Source: Peptococcaceae bacterium CEB3 (GTDB lineage: Bacteria > Bacillota > Desulfitobacteriia > Desulfitobacteriales > Desulfitobacteriaceae). From it: DNA of 64,000 nucleotides. The stretch covers positions 287,342 to 351,341 of the forward strand of contig LDXJ01000061.1 of assembly GCA_001029295.1 (NCBI GenBank), given 5' to 3'. The notes beneath the pieces are model-generated. The model had not been told where the DNA came from and ran no database searches. It worked only from the letters and a program-made list of their open reading frames with translations. How positions within the stretch are numbered: position 1 is the stretch's first letter; each line of letters starts with the position of its first letter. The position numbers and the translations under genes were made by a program. This document shows positions 17,179 through 26,043 of this stretch, piece after piece.

Positions 17179-17193
17179 GCAAATCGCCGGCCA
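17179..17193 (-). promoter_or_regulatory. Sigma-54 (-24/-12) promoter for the acyl-CoA operon
   Basis: On the minus strand the sequence TGGCCGG-CGAT-TTGC matches the consensus TGGCACG-N4-TTGC with exact spacing of the invariant GG and GC. Transcription would start near 17167, about 110 bp before the ligase start codon. The gene for a sigma-54 activator lies directly upstream. Confidence 0.7.
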
Positions 17194-17353
17194 ACAATGC
17201 TTTCCCCACGCGCTCCGCCCGGCCGTTCGACCCGAAAAGTTAAGATCGAGCACTGAATAGTAACAACACCGCCTTCAACGGTTCAGGCAATCCACGCACG
17301 CAACAAAAAAAGCCCCTGGGGGACTCAAAAATCCGGCTTGCACTCGCTCCCAC

Positions 17354-17467
17354 TGTGTCATTTTTCTTTGACACCAGGACCACTGGGACGGGGATGTGAA
17401 GAAAGGTTTACACAATTCTGAGATCCGAAACGTAAATATCAGTTGACAAACTCTGGGACACATCCCC
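17354..17467. repeat. Compound inverted repeats (REP-like) upstream of the sigma-54 promoter
   Basis: Two hairpins are visible: GTGTCA/TGACAC (17355-17374) and GGGGATGTG (17390-17398)/CACATCCCC (17459-17467), the second with a 60-nt loop. The sequences resemble the GGGACA/TGTCCC-type repeats scattered in Firmicutes genomes. As they lie 170-290 bp upstream of the -24 box they could alternatively hold activator binding sites. No gene is supported in 17058-17519. Confidence 0.5.
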
Positions 17468-17471
17468 ATCG

Positions 17472-17496
17472 CTAAAGCCCCCCTAAAGCCGGGGGC
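17472..17496 (-). terminator. Probable terminator of the sigma-54 activator gene
   Basis: On the minus strand GCCCCC-GGCTTTA-GGGGGC is followed by TTTAG, 24 bp after the stop codon. The T run is short. A second candidate with a longer T run (TTTTTTT) lies at about 17302-17322. Confidence 0.5.
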
Positions 17497-17519
17497 ACGT
17501 GACTAAGCTTTTCGGAAAA

Positions 17520-19025
17520 CTACTTTTCCGGGTGATATTTTTGCAATTTCTTGTATAAGGCCTGGCGTGAGATTCCTAGCATAGCTGCCATCTCCGTCCG
17601 GTTACACCCACTGCCCAAAAGATGGACCAAAAGCTTCCCTTCAAATAGATCCGTGATCTCCACCAGGGGCCGCCTGCCTATCATATTCACCCATTCCGCC
17701 CAGGTTATCGCTTCGTTCGCTCCATCTCTTCCTTCGCCCGATTCATCCCATTCGCCGTCCGCCCTATCTTCTTTGTTTCTTCTATCTTCTTTGTTTGTTC
17801 TATCTCCTTTGTTCATTCTGCTTTCTTCTTCGTTTGTCCCGTCCGCCCCTTCCGTTACCCTGTCATTTGCTTTACCCACTCCACCTTCTGTTTCCTTCAC
17901 CCTGTTCCGTACTTCCTTCGCCCCGTTCCCTGCTTCCCTCGCTTCGTTCCTTGCTTCTTTCGCTCTGTCTCTGTCCTCGTTCGTTCTACCCCTTCCCTCA
18001 ATCGTCCGATCCGCTTCGAGGCACCGAGAACCCGTCTCTATCCCCTCTCTTGCCATCTCCAGCCGGCCCGCTCCAGGCCGGCGGCCGATCTTCCCGCCTC
18101 TTCGCGATGCGGCTTCCCGCCTGCTGGTTTCGTCCTTCCACTCTTCTCTCTCTCTTATAGCGTCAGACTCAACCTGCCCGATTGCCGAAGTACCCGCTGC
18201 CAAACCCAAGGTCTTTGCTCTCTCCGTTTGTTCCTGAAACCATCTTCGCAAATACGGCGGTAAATATCCGGCGTTTAGCTCTTGCCCCCCATCATGCAAG
18301 TTGAAAGCCGTTTCCAAAATATTGCGTAATTCGCGCACATTTCCCGGCCAGTGATAGCTGTCGAGAATTCGCTGTATGTCGGCGTCCAGACGATAAACCC
18401 TATAATCGTACTCCACGTTCAACTGCTTCATGAAAGCTCGGGTAAGGACGGGAATGTCTTCCCTCCGGCTGCGCAAGGGCGGTATTTCCAAAGTCACAAC
18501 ATTGATGCGGTAGTAGAGGTCACTGCGAAACTTCTTGTATTTGACCAGTTGGGCAAGATTAGCATTGGTGGCCGCTACCACCCTCACGTTGACCCTCCTG
18601 GGCAAGCTCTCTCCCAAACGCTGAATTTCGTGTTCTTCCAAGAAGCGCAAAAGTTTAGCCTGAAGTGCCAAAGGCAGTTCGGCCAATTCGTCGAGGAAAA
18701 CCGTACCGCCGTCCGCAAGGGCAAATTTTCCCAGGTAACCGCCCTTTTTACCCCCTGTAAACGTTCCCTCAGCATAGCCGAATAACTCCGATTCCAAAAG
18801 TGCCTCGGGAATCGCCGCACAATTGACCCGGACAAACGGCTTAAAACGGCGCAGGCTGCCTTGATGCAGCGCCTGGGCAAACAGCTCTTTCCCCGTTCCG
18901 GTCTCCCCCGTTATGAGCACGGTCGTATTACGTGGAGCAACTTTGAGAACCGCTTGTTTTAAGTCAAGAATCTGGGGACTCTTGCCGACAATCGCGGCAA
19001 TACTCGGATCTTCCGTTGTTTGCAT
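17520..19025 (-). CDS. Sigma-54-dependent activator with long low-complexity linker
   Basis: The start at 19025 (MQTTEDPS) has a GGGTGAGAAG site, giving 501 residues. There is no N-terminal sensor domain. The AAA+ domain follows, with Walker A GETGTGKE at about residues 40-47, the sigma-54 contact loop as GTFTGG in place of the usual GAFTGA, and Walker B GGTVFLDE. From about residue 290 to 445 comes a charged, repetitive linker rich in R, E, K, N and G (RTNKEDRRNKEDR). A Fis-type helix-turn-helix ends the protein (NRTEMAAMLGISRQALYKKL). It probably activates the acyl-CoA operon. Confidence 0.88.
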   Translation of the reverse strand: MQTTEDPSIAAIVGKSPQILDLKQAVLKVAPRNTTVLITGETGTGKELFAQALHQGSLRRFKPFVRVNCAAIPEALLESELFGYAEGTFTGGKKGGYLGKFALADGGTVFLDELAELPLALQAKLLRFLEEHEIQRLGESLPRRVNVRVVAATNANLAQLVKYKKFRSDLYYRINVVTLEIPPLRSRREDIPVLTRAFMKQLNVEYDYRVYRLDADIQRILDSYHWPGNVRELRNILETAFNLHDGGQELNAGYLPPYLRRWFQEQTERAKTLGLAAGTSAIGQVESDAIREREEWKDETSRREAASRRGGKIGRRPGAGRLEMAREGIETGSRCLEADRTIEGRGRTNEDRDRAKEARNEAREAGNGAKEVRNRVKETEGGVGKANDRVTEGADGTNEEESRMNKGDRTNKEDRRNKEDRADGEWDESGEGRDGANEAITWAEWVNMIGRRPLVEITDLFEGKLLVHLLGSGCNRTEMAAMLGISRQALYKKLQKYHPEK

Positions 19026-19253
19026 TCTTCTCACCCCCGGGTGAACACCCCTAAATCCACTGCTCACACTACATATTATAAGTGCATTCCGGGGCAAATA
19101 CCTGAATATTTCGCCAACAGGTCTGTAAACTTAGGTTAACGGTCTATATCGCGTGCTCGACAGTCGCCCGAACAAAATAGCAAAGGGCACTCATGAACAA
19201 GCCGATGCAGCCTTAGCATTTTCGCACCTGCGAGCTTGAGCTGTGGATTGATT

Positions 19254-19303
19254 TTAACATATCTTTATACCTATTGGAACAGTGAATTAATCAGGATTTA
19301 ACA
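19254..19303 (+). promoter_or_regulatory. Pho-box-like array, five hexamers at 11-bp phase
   Basis: Hexamers start at 19254 TTAACA, 19265 TTATAC, 19276 GGAACA, 19287 TTAATC and 19298 TTAACA, each separated by exactly 5 bp. This is the layout of PhoP binding sites in Gram-positive bacteria (TTAACA-like direct repeats every 11 bp). It ends 60 bp before the phosphoesterase start, so induction by phosphate starvation is inferred. The upstream part of the 19026-19253 gap shows nothing else. Confidence 0.65.
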
Positions 19304-19363
19304 TAAATGGGTTACATTTCTTGTGGGTCACAAATTTCGGAAGGAAGTAGGAGGGAATTAGAC

Positions 19364-21784
19364 ATGTTAAAAGGCAAGAAGCTAAAACAGGTTGTCGCCG
19401 GCGTGGCCTTGGCCACATTTGTTCTCAGCGCGAGAACAGCTTTTGCTGCTACGCAAGTCTCCGCGAACCCGCAAAAAGACGGAACCGTCATTACGTCCTA
19501 TGACTGGCAACTGACCCCAGCCGGTCAACAGATTACCTTGGGTGATTTTCCTATGGGAGCGGCTGTGAGCCCAGACCACAAGTACGTGGTTGTAACGAAT
19601 GACGGCCAAGGTACTCAGTCACTCCAAGTTGTAGATCTGGCATCAAGGCAAGTAATTCAAACGATTCCCTATCACTCTCCTCAGGCCTTGTACCTCGGCA
19701 TCGCCTTCAGTCCGGACGGGAAAACGTTGTATGCTTCGGGCGGAGGTCGGAATGTGATTCACGTCTATTCATTTGCCAACGGAACCTTGACGGAACGCTC
19801 TGCAATCACTGGCGTGCGCGGCTACCCTGCCGGGCTGAGTGTCTCAGCGGATGGAAAGACTCTCTATGTCGCAAACAACACGTCCGATTCCGTGTCAAGC
19901 ATTGACCTGACGACGGGTAAGGTAAGCAAGACAACCCCAGTCGGCCATAATCCCTACACCGCGTTTCTCAGCCAGGACGGGACCGCCCTTTACGTCAGCA
20001 ATTGGGGTGAAAGTAGTGTCACGGTTTTAAATCCAAAGGACCTCAGTGTTGAGAAAACCATCCGGGTAGGCCTGCATCCGAATGCCATTGCCCAAAATCC
20101 GGTGACTGGTATGATTTACGTATCTGACTCAGACAGCGACCAAATATCTGTCATTGCGCCCAAGTCCAATCAGGTCATCCACACCGTCTCTCTCGCCCCC
20201 TACAAGGGCGCCTTGCCAGGGACGACGCCGGATGCCCTGATGGTCAACCCGGACGGCAAGACCTTGTACGTAGCAAACGCCGATAACAACGACATCGCCG
20301 TTATCGATCTGGGAGATGGCCGGGACAGAAAGACGCCCTCCGTCAAAGGTCTGATTCCGACAGCTTGGTACCCCACAGGCATCTTCACAACCCAGGACGG
20401 AAGCGGCCTGATGGTCATCAATGCCAAGGGACTGGGCGCCGGTCCCAATACGCAGGGCCAGTACATTGGCAACATGATCAAGGGAACGATGTCCTTCATT
20501 CCAACCCCTGACCAGGGACAACTGCGCAAATACACCGAGCAAGTGAAGACCAATGACCACTTCCGGCCGGAGGGAATTCGGCCGCTGGTGAGTGCCACGA
20601 TTCCGCGCTTCTCCAATGAACGTTCGCCCATCAAGCACGTTATCTACATCATCAAAGAGAACCGCACCTACGACCAAGTGTTTGGCGATATGAAAAAAGG
20701 CAACGGTGACCCCTCGTTGACCGAGTTTGGCAAGCAAATCACGCCAAACTTGCACAAACTGGCCAATCAGTTTGTCCTCTTGGACAACACCGACACGGAC
20801 GCGGAAATCAGTGCCCAGGGGCACAACTGGTCCACCGCGGCCATTTCCAACGACTACACCGAGAAAAACTGGCTGGCAAACTACAGTGGCCGTGGCCGCG
20901 GCTATGACTTCGAGGGAACCAACAAGTCTACGTATCCCCAAGACGGATTCCTCTGGGATGACGCTGCGCGCGCTCACGTCTCCTACCGTGATTATGGTGA
21001 ATTTGAGGGATACAATGCCAAGACGGGAATCTCAACCCCTAGTGGCCCCAGCATCGGCAATAACTACGACCCCAACTATCCTGCCTGGGATCTGAATGTC
21101 TCTGATCAGACCCGGTTTGAGCAATGGCAAAAAGAGTATAACCGTTTTGAACGAGATGGCAACCTGCCGCAGCTGGAAATTGTCCGTCTGCCAAACGACC
21201 ATACTCAGGGAACGCGAACCGGTGCCTTGACACCACAGGCCTATGTGGCTCAAAACGACTATGCCTTAGGTGAGATTGTGGATACTGTCAGCCATTCAAA
21301 AGATTGGAAAGACACCGCCATCTTCGTCATCGAAGACGATTCACAAGACGGGCTCGATCACGTGGATGCCCACCGCACGGAGGCTTTGGTCATCAGCCCT
21401 TACACACAAACCGGCAAGGTTGATAGCACCTACTATGACACAGCTTCGATGCTCAAGACCATGGAACTGATTCTCGGTATGAAGCCGATGACCCAATTTG
21501 ATGCCGAAGCAACTCCGATGCTCAACGCTTTCACCTTTAAATCGAACTTTACGCCGTACGATGTCATCCGGCCCACCTACGATGTGAACGCCAAAAACGG
21601 TCAAAACGCTCCGATGGCTGCACTAGCCGACAAGATGATCTGGAACGTGGAAGACGCTAACAATGATAACCAATTTAACCGGATGCTGTGGGCCGCTACC
21701 AAGGGTAACGTACCATACCCTACCGTCCATCACACCGATGGATCACCTGACAGTGAACCACAGGTTCCGGATTCGGACGGCTGA
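19364..21784 (+). CDS. Secreted YVTN beta-propeller / phosphoesterase fusion
   Basis: The ATG at 19364 follows GGAGGG; an in-frame start at 19307 lacks a site. The 806-residue protein starts with a signal peptide (KGKKLKQVVAGVALATFVL...ARTAFA). Residues 40-370 are a seven-bladed propeller with repeats such as SPDGKTLYASGGG, SADGKTLYVANN and NPDGKTLYVANA. Residues 410-780 are a phosphoesterase domain of the phospholipase C/acid phosphatase type (IKHVIYIIKENRTYDQVFGD, EISAQGHNWS, DDSQDGLDHVDAHR). It would act outside the cell on phosphate esters. Pho-box repeats upstream and a long hairpin downstream frame it as one gene. Confidence 0.88.
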   Translation: MLKGKKLKQVVAGVALATFVLSARTAFAATQVSANPQKDGTVITSYDWQLTPAGQQITLGDFPMGAAVSPDHKYVVVTNDGQGTQSLQVVDLASRQVIQTIPYHSPQALYLGIAFSPDGKTLYASGGGRNVIHVYSFANGTLTERSAITGVRGYPAGLSVSADGKTLYVANNTSDSVSSIDLTTGKVSKTTPVGHNPYTAFLSQDGTALYVSNWGESSVTVLNPKDLSVEKTIRVGLHPNAIAQNPVTGMIYVSDSDSDQISVIAPKSNQVIHTVSLAPYKGALPGTTPDALMVNPDGKTLYVANADNNDIAVIDLGDGRDRKTPSVKGLIPTAWYPTGIFTTQDGSGLMVINAKGLGAGPNTQGQYIGNMIKGTMSFIPTPDQGQLRKYTEQVKTNDHFRPEGIRPLVSATIPRFSNERSPIKHVIYIIKENRTYDQVFGDMKKGNGDPSLTEFGKQITPNLHKLANQFVLLDNTDTDAEISAQGHNWSTAAISNDYTEKNWLANYSGRGRGYDFEGTNKSTYPQDGFLWDDAARAHVSYRDYGEFEGYNAKTGISTPSGPSIGNNYDPNYPAWDLNVSDQTRFEQWQKEYNRFERDGNLPQLEIVRLPNDHTQGTRTGALTPQAYVAQNDYALGEIVDTVSHSKDWKDTAIFVIEDDSQDGLDHVDAHRTEALVISPYTQTGKVDSTYYDTASMLKTMELILGMKPMTQFDAEATPMLNAFTFKSNFTPYDVIRPTYDVNAKNGQNAPMAALADKMIWNVEDANNDNQFNRMLWAATKGNVPYPTVHHTDGSPDSEPQVPDSDG

Positions 21785-21835
21785 CTGTAGGTCAAATATC
21801 TATGTCTTGACAGAACGAATTAAGGTACAAACATA

Positions 21836-21888
21836 GGGTGTCTTGGCAGGGTCGTAATATAATGACCCTGCCCGGACACCCCATTTCT
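21836..21888 (+). terminator. Long hairpin terminator
   Basis: GGGTGTC-TT-GGCAGGGTC pairs with GACCCTGCC-CG-GACACCC around a 10-nt loop; CATTTCTT follows. The stem is very stable although the T run is interrupted. Confidence 0.75.
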
Positions 21889-21991
21889 TATACAGCACAG
21901 AAGTTCGTAATTTAGCACGAATCAGCCAAATATATCCGTAGGGCAGACCGAAGAGTAGGCTGAATGCTAAGCCGAATCCTTGAACCCCGGA

Positions 21992-22765
21992 TTAAAGGGT
22001 TGCCAGAAAATCCTCTATGGCCCGGTTGACAGCTTGCGGCTGTTCTGACATGACCATGTGTCCTGCCGCGGGGACGAGAGTCAACGATGTCTTGGGCATC
22101 TTTTCCTGGAGATAGCGGGAGAACTTGGCTGGAGTCATCAGGTCGTCTTCCCCGCAGAGAATGAGCGCCGGCACCCCGATCGACGCAACTCTGTCCATAA
22201 CGTCAAAACGGTCACAAGCTTGGAAATCCGACTCATAGACCTGGGGGGGAACCTGTTCCATCTCCTTCCTGGCTTGGTCCAGGATTTTCTCCTCCGCGTC
22301 CTTCGCGTACATGTACTTGACACTTGCCAGCGGATGCCTTCCCTCGGCCAAGACTCCTAAAATAGCCGGGCTCACTCTTAAGCGGGCACCGCTCCCGACC
22401 AGGATGATTCCCGCTAGGGTTTCCGGATAAGTTAGAGCAAAATCCAAAGCGATCCCCCCGCCCATAGAATGCCCTACAAGGACAAATCGCTTCAGCCCCA
22501 GGACCTGAGCAAAGCGGTGGACGAACTCTCTGTAGCCTGCGATCTCATCCTGTGCCTTGCCCCCTGATTCTCCATGTCCGGGCAAATCCACAGCCACGAG
22601 ATGCCGACCCCTAATTCCGGCGAGTTGTTTCTCCCAAGTGCCCCAGCTTCCTCCCGCCCCGTGCACAAAGAGAACGGTCTGCTCTTCCGCTTTTCCCTTA
22701 CCCTCTTCTTCATAATGGATACGGTCGCCCCATACCTCGGCAAAAGACATCGTTCTCACCCTCAT
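21992..22765 (-). CDS. Alpha/beta hydrolase
   Basis: The start at 22765 (MRVRTMSF) is chosen for its AGGAG site; a second ATG follows five codons later. The 257-residue enzyme shows the nucleophile elbow GHSMGG, the oxyanion region FVHGAGGS, the acid in LCGEDDLMTP and the histidine in AAGHMVMSEQP, a complete Ser-Asp-His triad. The family covers esterases, thioesterases and C-C hydrolases, so the substrate is unknown. It is a single gene, divergent from the DUF3231 gene. Confidence 0.88.
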   Translation of the reverse strand: MRVRTMSFAEVWGDRIHYEEEGKGKAEEQTVLFVHGAGGSWGTWEKQLAGIRGRHLVAVDLPGHGESGGKAQDEIAGYREFVHRFAQVLGLKRFVLVGHSMGGGIALDFALTYPETLAGIILVGSGARLRVSPAILGVLAEGRHPLASVKYMYAKDAEEKILDQARKEMEQVPPQVYESDFQACDRFDVMDRVASIGVPALILCGEDDLMTPAKFSRYLQEKMPKTSLTLVPAAGHMVMSEQPQAVNRAIEDFLATL

Positions 22766-23027
22766 TTCTGCTCCTGAATACCCCTGAACATAATAGCATA
22801 ATGGTTTGTCCCTATCATTCTCAACCAACTGCCTCCCAACATTCTACCCGCTGAGCGAAAATTCCGCAAACACCCCTTAGCGGAAGAAATCTTGAGCGAA
22901 AGGAATCTTGCCGTTAGGAATAGAATGTCGCATATCAGCTGACGAAAAGGGCAGAGTATATCTAGCCATAAACCCGTAGTAAATTCCGGGCCAAAGCAAA
23001 CTTTATGAACGGAGGTATCAATCAAGC

Positions 23028-24098
23028 ATGAGTACTCTGGAACTTGGAAACAACCGTCAGGCAGAACCGACAGCATACTCTGTCATTCAACATAACTTGG
23101 AAAACGTGGGCTTGACCGGGCCGGAAATCGGCGAACTCTGGGCCACCTATATGGCGGAAAGCATGACTTGTTCCATGCTCCCCTTTTTCGTAGCCAAGGT
23201 CAAAGACCCGGATATACACCGGGTCCTGCAACAGCATACTCTGGATAAGTCGGCTCAACATTTGAATTCGATCCGCGAGATATTCACGGCAGCCAATTTT
23301 CCCCTTCCCCACGGTTTCACGGATGAAGATTTCGATGTGAACGCCAAACCCCTTGTTTCCGACACCTTTATTCTGCTCTATGCCAGCTTCATGGCCAAAT
23401 CCGGTATGCTCAATTTCAGTCTGGCTTTTTCCAGTGCCGCGCGTCCCGATGTTCGGGCCTTTTTTGAAAACTGTCTCAACGATTCTCAAGAAAGCGCCCG
23501 CACAGCGCACGAGGTTCTTTTGGCAAAAGGGCTTTTCCCCCGGGCGCCTTATGTTCCCACCCCAGACAGGACGGAATATGTCCATGATGTGCAAAGTTTT
23601 TATAAGGGTTTCCTCGGCGACAAAAGACCCATCAACGCCCTCGAGATCGAACATATTTTTGCCAACGTGGTATCTATGTATTTAAGAAACACTATGACCT
23701 CAGCCTTGGAACAAGTCACCAAATCTAAACTGGTCAAGGATTATTTAGAGCGCCTGCGCCGGATCAATGACAAACAGATCGATATTCTTGAGCACATATT
23801 GGAAGATGCCGACCTTGCCACTCCCACAGACCACGATCACCATGTCACGGAATCCCTGGAATCTCCCTTCAGCGATAAGTTAGTTCTGTTCCACCTGACC
23901 GTAGTTACGGCCTACGCCATAACCGGATATGGGCTCGCCCTGGCCAATTGTACCCGCAGCGACATCATCTTGACTTTCAGCCGTTTCATCTTTGAACTTG
24001 GGGACTGTGCCAAAGATGGAGTCAATTTGATGATCAAGCAAGGCTGGCTGGAGCGAGTTCCCGAAGCCGCCAACCGCAAAGAATTGAGCAGCCAGTGA
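23028..24098 (+). CDS. DUF3231 family protein
   Basis: This 356-residue protein consists of two similar helical halves of about 170 residues, each with the pattern GLTGPEIGELWATYMAESMT...FF (first half) and ESPFSDKLVLFHLTVVTAYAITGYGLA (second half). DUF3231 proteins occur mainly in spore-forming Firmicutes and have a predicted ferritin-like four-helix fold; the role is unknown. A GGAGGTATCAATCAAGC sequence precedes the ATG. The 24099-24466 gap after it has no gene; it contains a duplicated CCTCACACTATTATTATT at about 24410-24450. Confidence 0.85.
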   Translation: MSTLELGNNRQAEPTAYSVIQHNLENVGLTGPEIGELWATYMAESMTCSMLPFFVAKVKDPDIHRVLQQHTLDKSAQHLNSIREIFTAANFPLPHGFTDEDFDVNAKPLVSDTFILLYASFMAKSGMLNFSLAFSSAARPDVRAFFENCLNDSQESARTAHEVLLAKGLFPRAPYVPTPDRTEYVHDVQSFYKGFLGDKRPINALEIEHIFANVVSMYLRNTMTSALEQVTKSKLVKDYLERLRRINDKQIDILEHILEDADLATPTDHDHHVTESLESPFSDKLVLFHLTVVTAYAITGYGLALANCTRSDIILTFSRFIFELGDCAKDGVNLMIKQGWLERVPEAANRKELSSQ

Positions 24099-24466
24099 CT
24101 TCGACATCCGACCGGGAAAGTCATGAAACAAGGTTTTTCGAATAAAAGCACCTCCCGAAAACCTGGGGGGCCTTTGCCTCATTCGCCAAGAATTTTTTCT
24201 CTTTTCTGGCCGCGATTTTCTGCCTTCGGTTTTCTGCCCGCATTTAAGACCTTTTTCCCTAGCCCGCAAGATTAATTATTCCCGCCCCGACATATAATGA
24301 TCTTCGGAGACCCCGCTCAAAGAGGAATTCCCTGCTTAAACGGCGAACTTCTGTTATTAGCTAACTCCGGTTATCAGCCAACTCCAATGCACCTTATACC
24401 CAAAAATGACACCCTCACACTATTATTATTCCTCACACTATTATTATTAAGGAAAGGAATGATTCC

Positions 24467-25639
24467 ATGCGCTGGTCCGAGCGGCTCAAACTCACTTGGC
24501 AGACTTTCTTACAGGAAGCACCCGCTCTCTATCTCTGGTTTCTCCTATACATCCTTGCCACAGCCGTCGTGATCATCCTCTTCGTGTTTAGCTTGGTTCA
24601 CAATGCCCCGCTTGATATTCCTTCAGGCGCTTTCCCGCACAGGGCGCCAATGTTCCCCGGCCCTTATGCACCCTTGCCCGGCGGAAACTTACCTGGGAAC
24701 TTCGCTTATGGCGGCCCCGTGCCTTTCGGACCTTTTGGTCTCTTCGGAGCCGGTTTGCCTTTCCTCCGGGACCCAACTCTGATGGCCTCCTACCTTGGCC
24801 GCTTGGCCTGGCCTTTCGCGGGGCTCGTCATTATTTCGCTCCTCATGTCAGCTTCTTTGACTGCCGGCACGTACCACCTTACCCGGAAAGCTTTGGAAGG
24901 ACTCAAACCTTCATTCCGTGATTTTAAGCTCCAGGGAACATGGCGCGTCATAGGCTGGTACATTCTTCTCTTTCTGGCTCAACTCCTGGTCCTTGCCCTG
25001 GCTGTTCTCGTTTCTCTGCTCTTCTACCGGATCAAAGTCCTGCTGGCCATCTTCCTGGTCGTCTACTTCATTGCCCTGGCCGCCTTGGTCATCTACCTGG
25101 TCCCCTGGCTCGCGACCGCCAAGATCTACCTGCTCGCCCACCGGGACCAGGGTTTCGGCCATACTCTACGGGCCAGTTTCACCTTCTTTCGCCGGCATAT
25201 GGCTGTTCTCTGGGGTTATATCGGTACAGCCTTGTTGATCTTGGTAGTACTTTTACTGCTCAATAGGATTTCACCTTTGTTGAATATTCTGGTTTCCTTG
25301 GCAGTCACACCGTTCAACATGATCTTGCCCATGGTCTGGGTCCTCTCCTTGCTGAAGGAAGAAGCCGGCGGTTCCCCAACAAGTTACCCGGAACCTCTGC
25401 CGTCCGCTCCGCTTCCCACCTCTTCGGCAGAATCAGAATCCTTCAGACCTGACAACCCAAACGTTCCGAGAAGCGGAAATCCGCCTCAGACCCCAGACCC
25501 CTCTGCGGCCGTGACTACCCCCCCTGGGTCCGATACCCCCAATCCCGCCGACATGCCAAATGTCCCGGATGACCCCGGTACCTCCAACGCCACCGATATG
25601 CCAGACACCCCGCACACCCCGGACCATCCGATCCCTTAA
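24467..25639 (+). CDS. Polytopic membrane protein with proline-rich tail
   Basis: The protein has 390 residues. One membrane segment (about 22-44) is followed by a proline/glycine-rich extracellular loop (50-100, PGPYAPLPGGNLPG). Four or five further segments lie between 110 and 290, resembling the membrane domain found in glycerophosphodiesterase-like and DUF975-like proteins. The last 90 residues are disordered and rich in P, D, T and N (repeated TPNPADMPNVPDDPG-type units). GGAAAGG precedes the ATG. I cannot name a function. Confidence 0.7.
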   Translation: MRWSERLKLTWQTFLQEAPALYLWFLLYILATAVVIILFVFSLVHNAPLDIPSGAFPHRAPMFPGPYAPLPGGNLPGNFAYGGPVPFGPFGLFGAGLPFLRDPTLMASYLGRLAWPFAGLVIISLLMSASLTAGTYHLTRKALEGLKPSFRDFKLQGTWRVIGWYILLFLAQLLVLALAVLVSLLFYRIKVLLAIFLVVYFIALAALVIYLVPWLATAKIYLLAHRDQGFGHTLRASFTFFRRHMAVLWGYIGTALLILVVLLLLNRISPLLNILVSLAVTPFNMILPMVWVLSLLKEEAGGSPTSYPEPLPSAPLPTSSAESESFRPDNPNVPRSGNPPQTPDPSAAVTTPPGSDTPNPADMPNVPDDPGTSNATDMPDTPHTPDHPIP

Positions 25640-25748
25640 ATCGGGTCCTGCCACCAACCCGTCCGGACCATCCGGTCCTGCGCTGTTTAGACGGGCTGAC
25701 TATGCTCCACGGATCCGGTACCGTTCGGAGTATCTGGACCCAGCCCCT

Positions 25749-25880
25749 CTATAGGGTCCTATAGAGCGGCTGGATACCAGCCGCTTTCTCTGCAGGCTTT
25801 ATCACGCGCAAACAGTTCGCTCCGTTGTTGCGGGCCGCGCTTAAGTCGGCGTTTCCGCGATGTCCATTGTGACGGGTAAA
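25749..25880 (-). pseudogene. Possible remnant of an IS605-type TnpB C-terminus
   Basis: One minus-strand frame reads FTRHNGHRGNADLSAARN, close to the TnpB zinc-finger end F-x-C-x2-CGH-x-GNADxNAARN but with both cysteines lost. It ends at a TAG at 25749. A hairpin, AGCGGCTGG/CCAGCCGCT (25765-25786), overlaps the end. No start or nuclease domain survives. The rest of 25640-26043 shows no supported gene. Confidence 0.4.
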
Positions 25881-26043
25881 AAGCGGTGCCCCAACCACCT
25901 GGCAAAGCAGAGAAAATCACACACCTCATCCGTCTCCGCCGGCCCCACAGTCTTACTGCTGGGGCTTCTCCTTTTCTGCCCAAGGCTGTCAAAATACGGC
26001 ACCGGATAAAAGTGCCGCTGCCTTTCATCCAAGGATGAAACTA

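Noticed and set aside
17551..18237. Long plus-strand frames antisense to the sigma-54 activator linker
   Set aside because: They are serine/proline-rich mirror images of the repetitive linker and have no ribosome site; the AAA+ and HTH domains on the minus strand are unmistakable.
20129..20977. 282-codon minus-strand frame inside the phosphoesterase gene
   Set aside because: It is a shadow of the conserved propeller/phosphoesterase frame and resembles no protein family.
25759..26028. 89-codon minus-strand frame after the membrane protein
   Set aside because: It is not in the frame with TnpB similarity, has no ribosome site and no recognisable domain.
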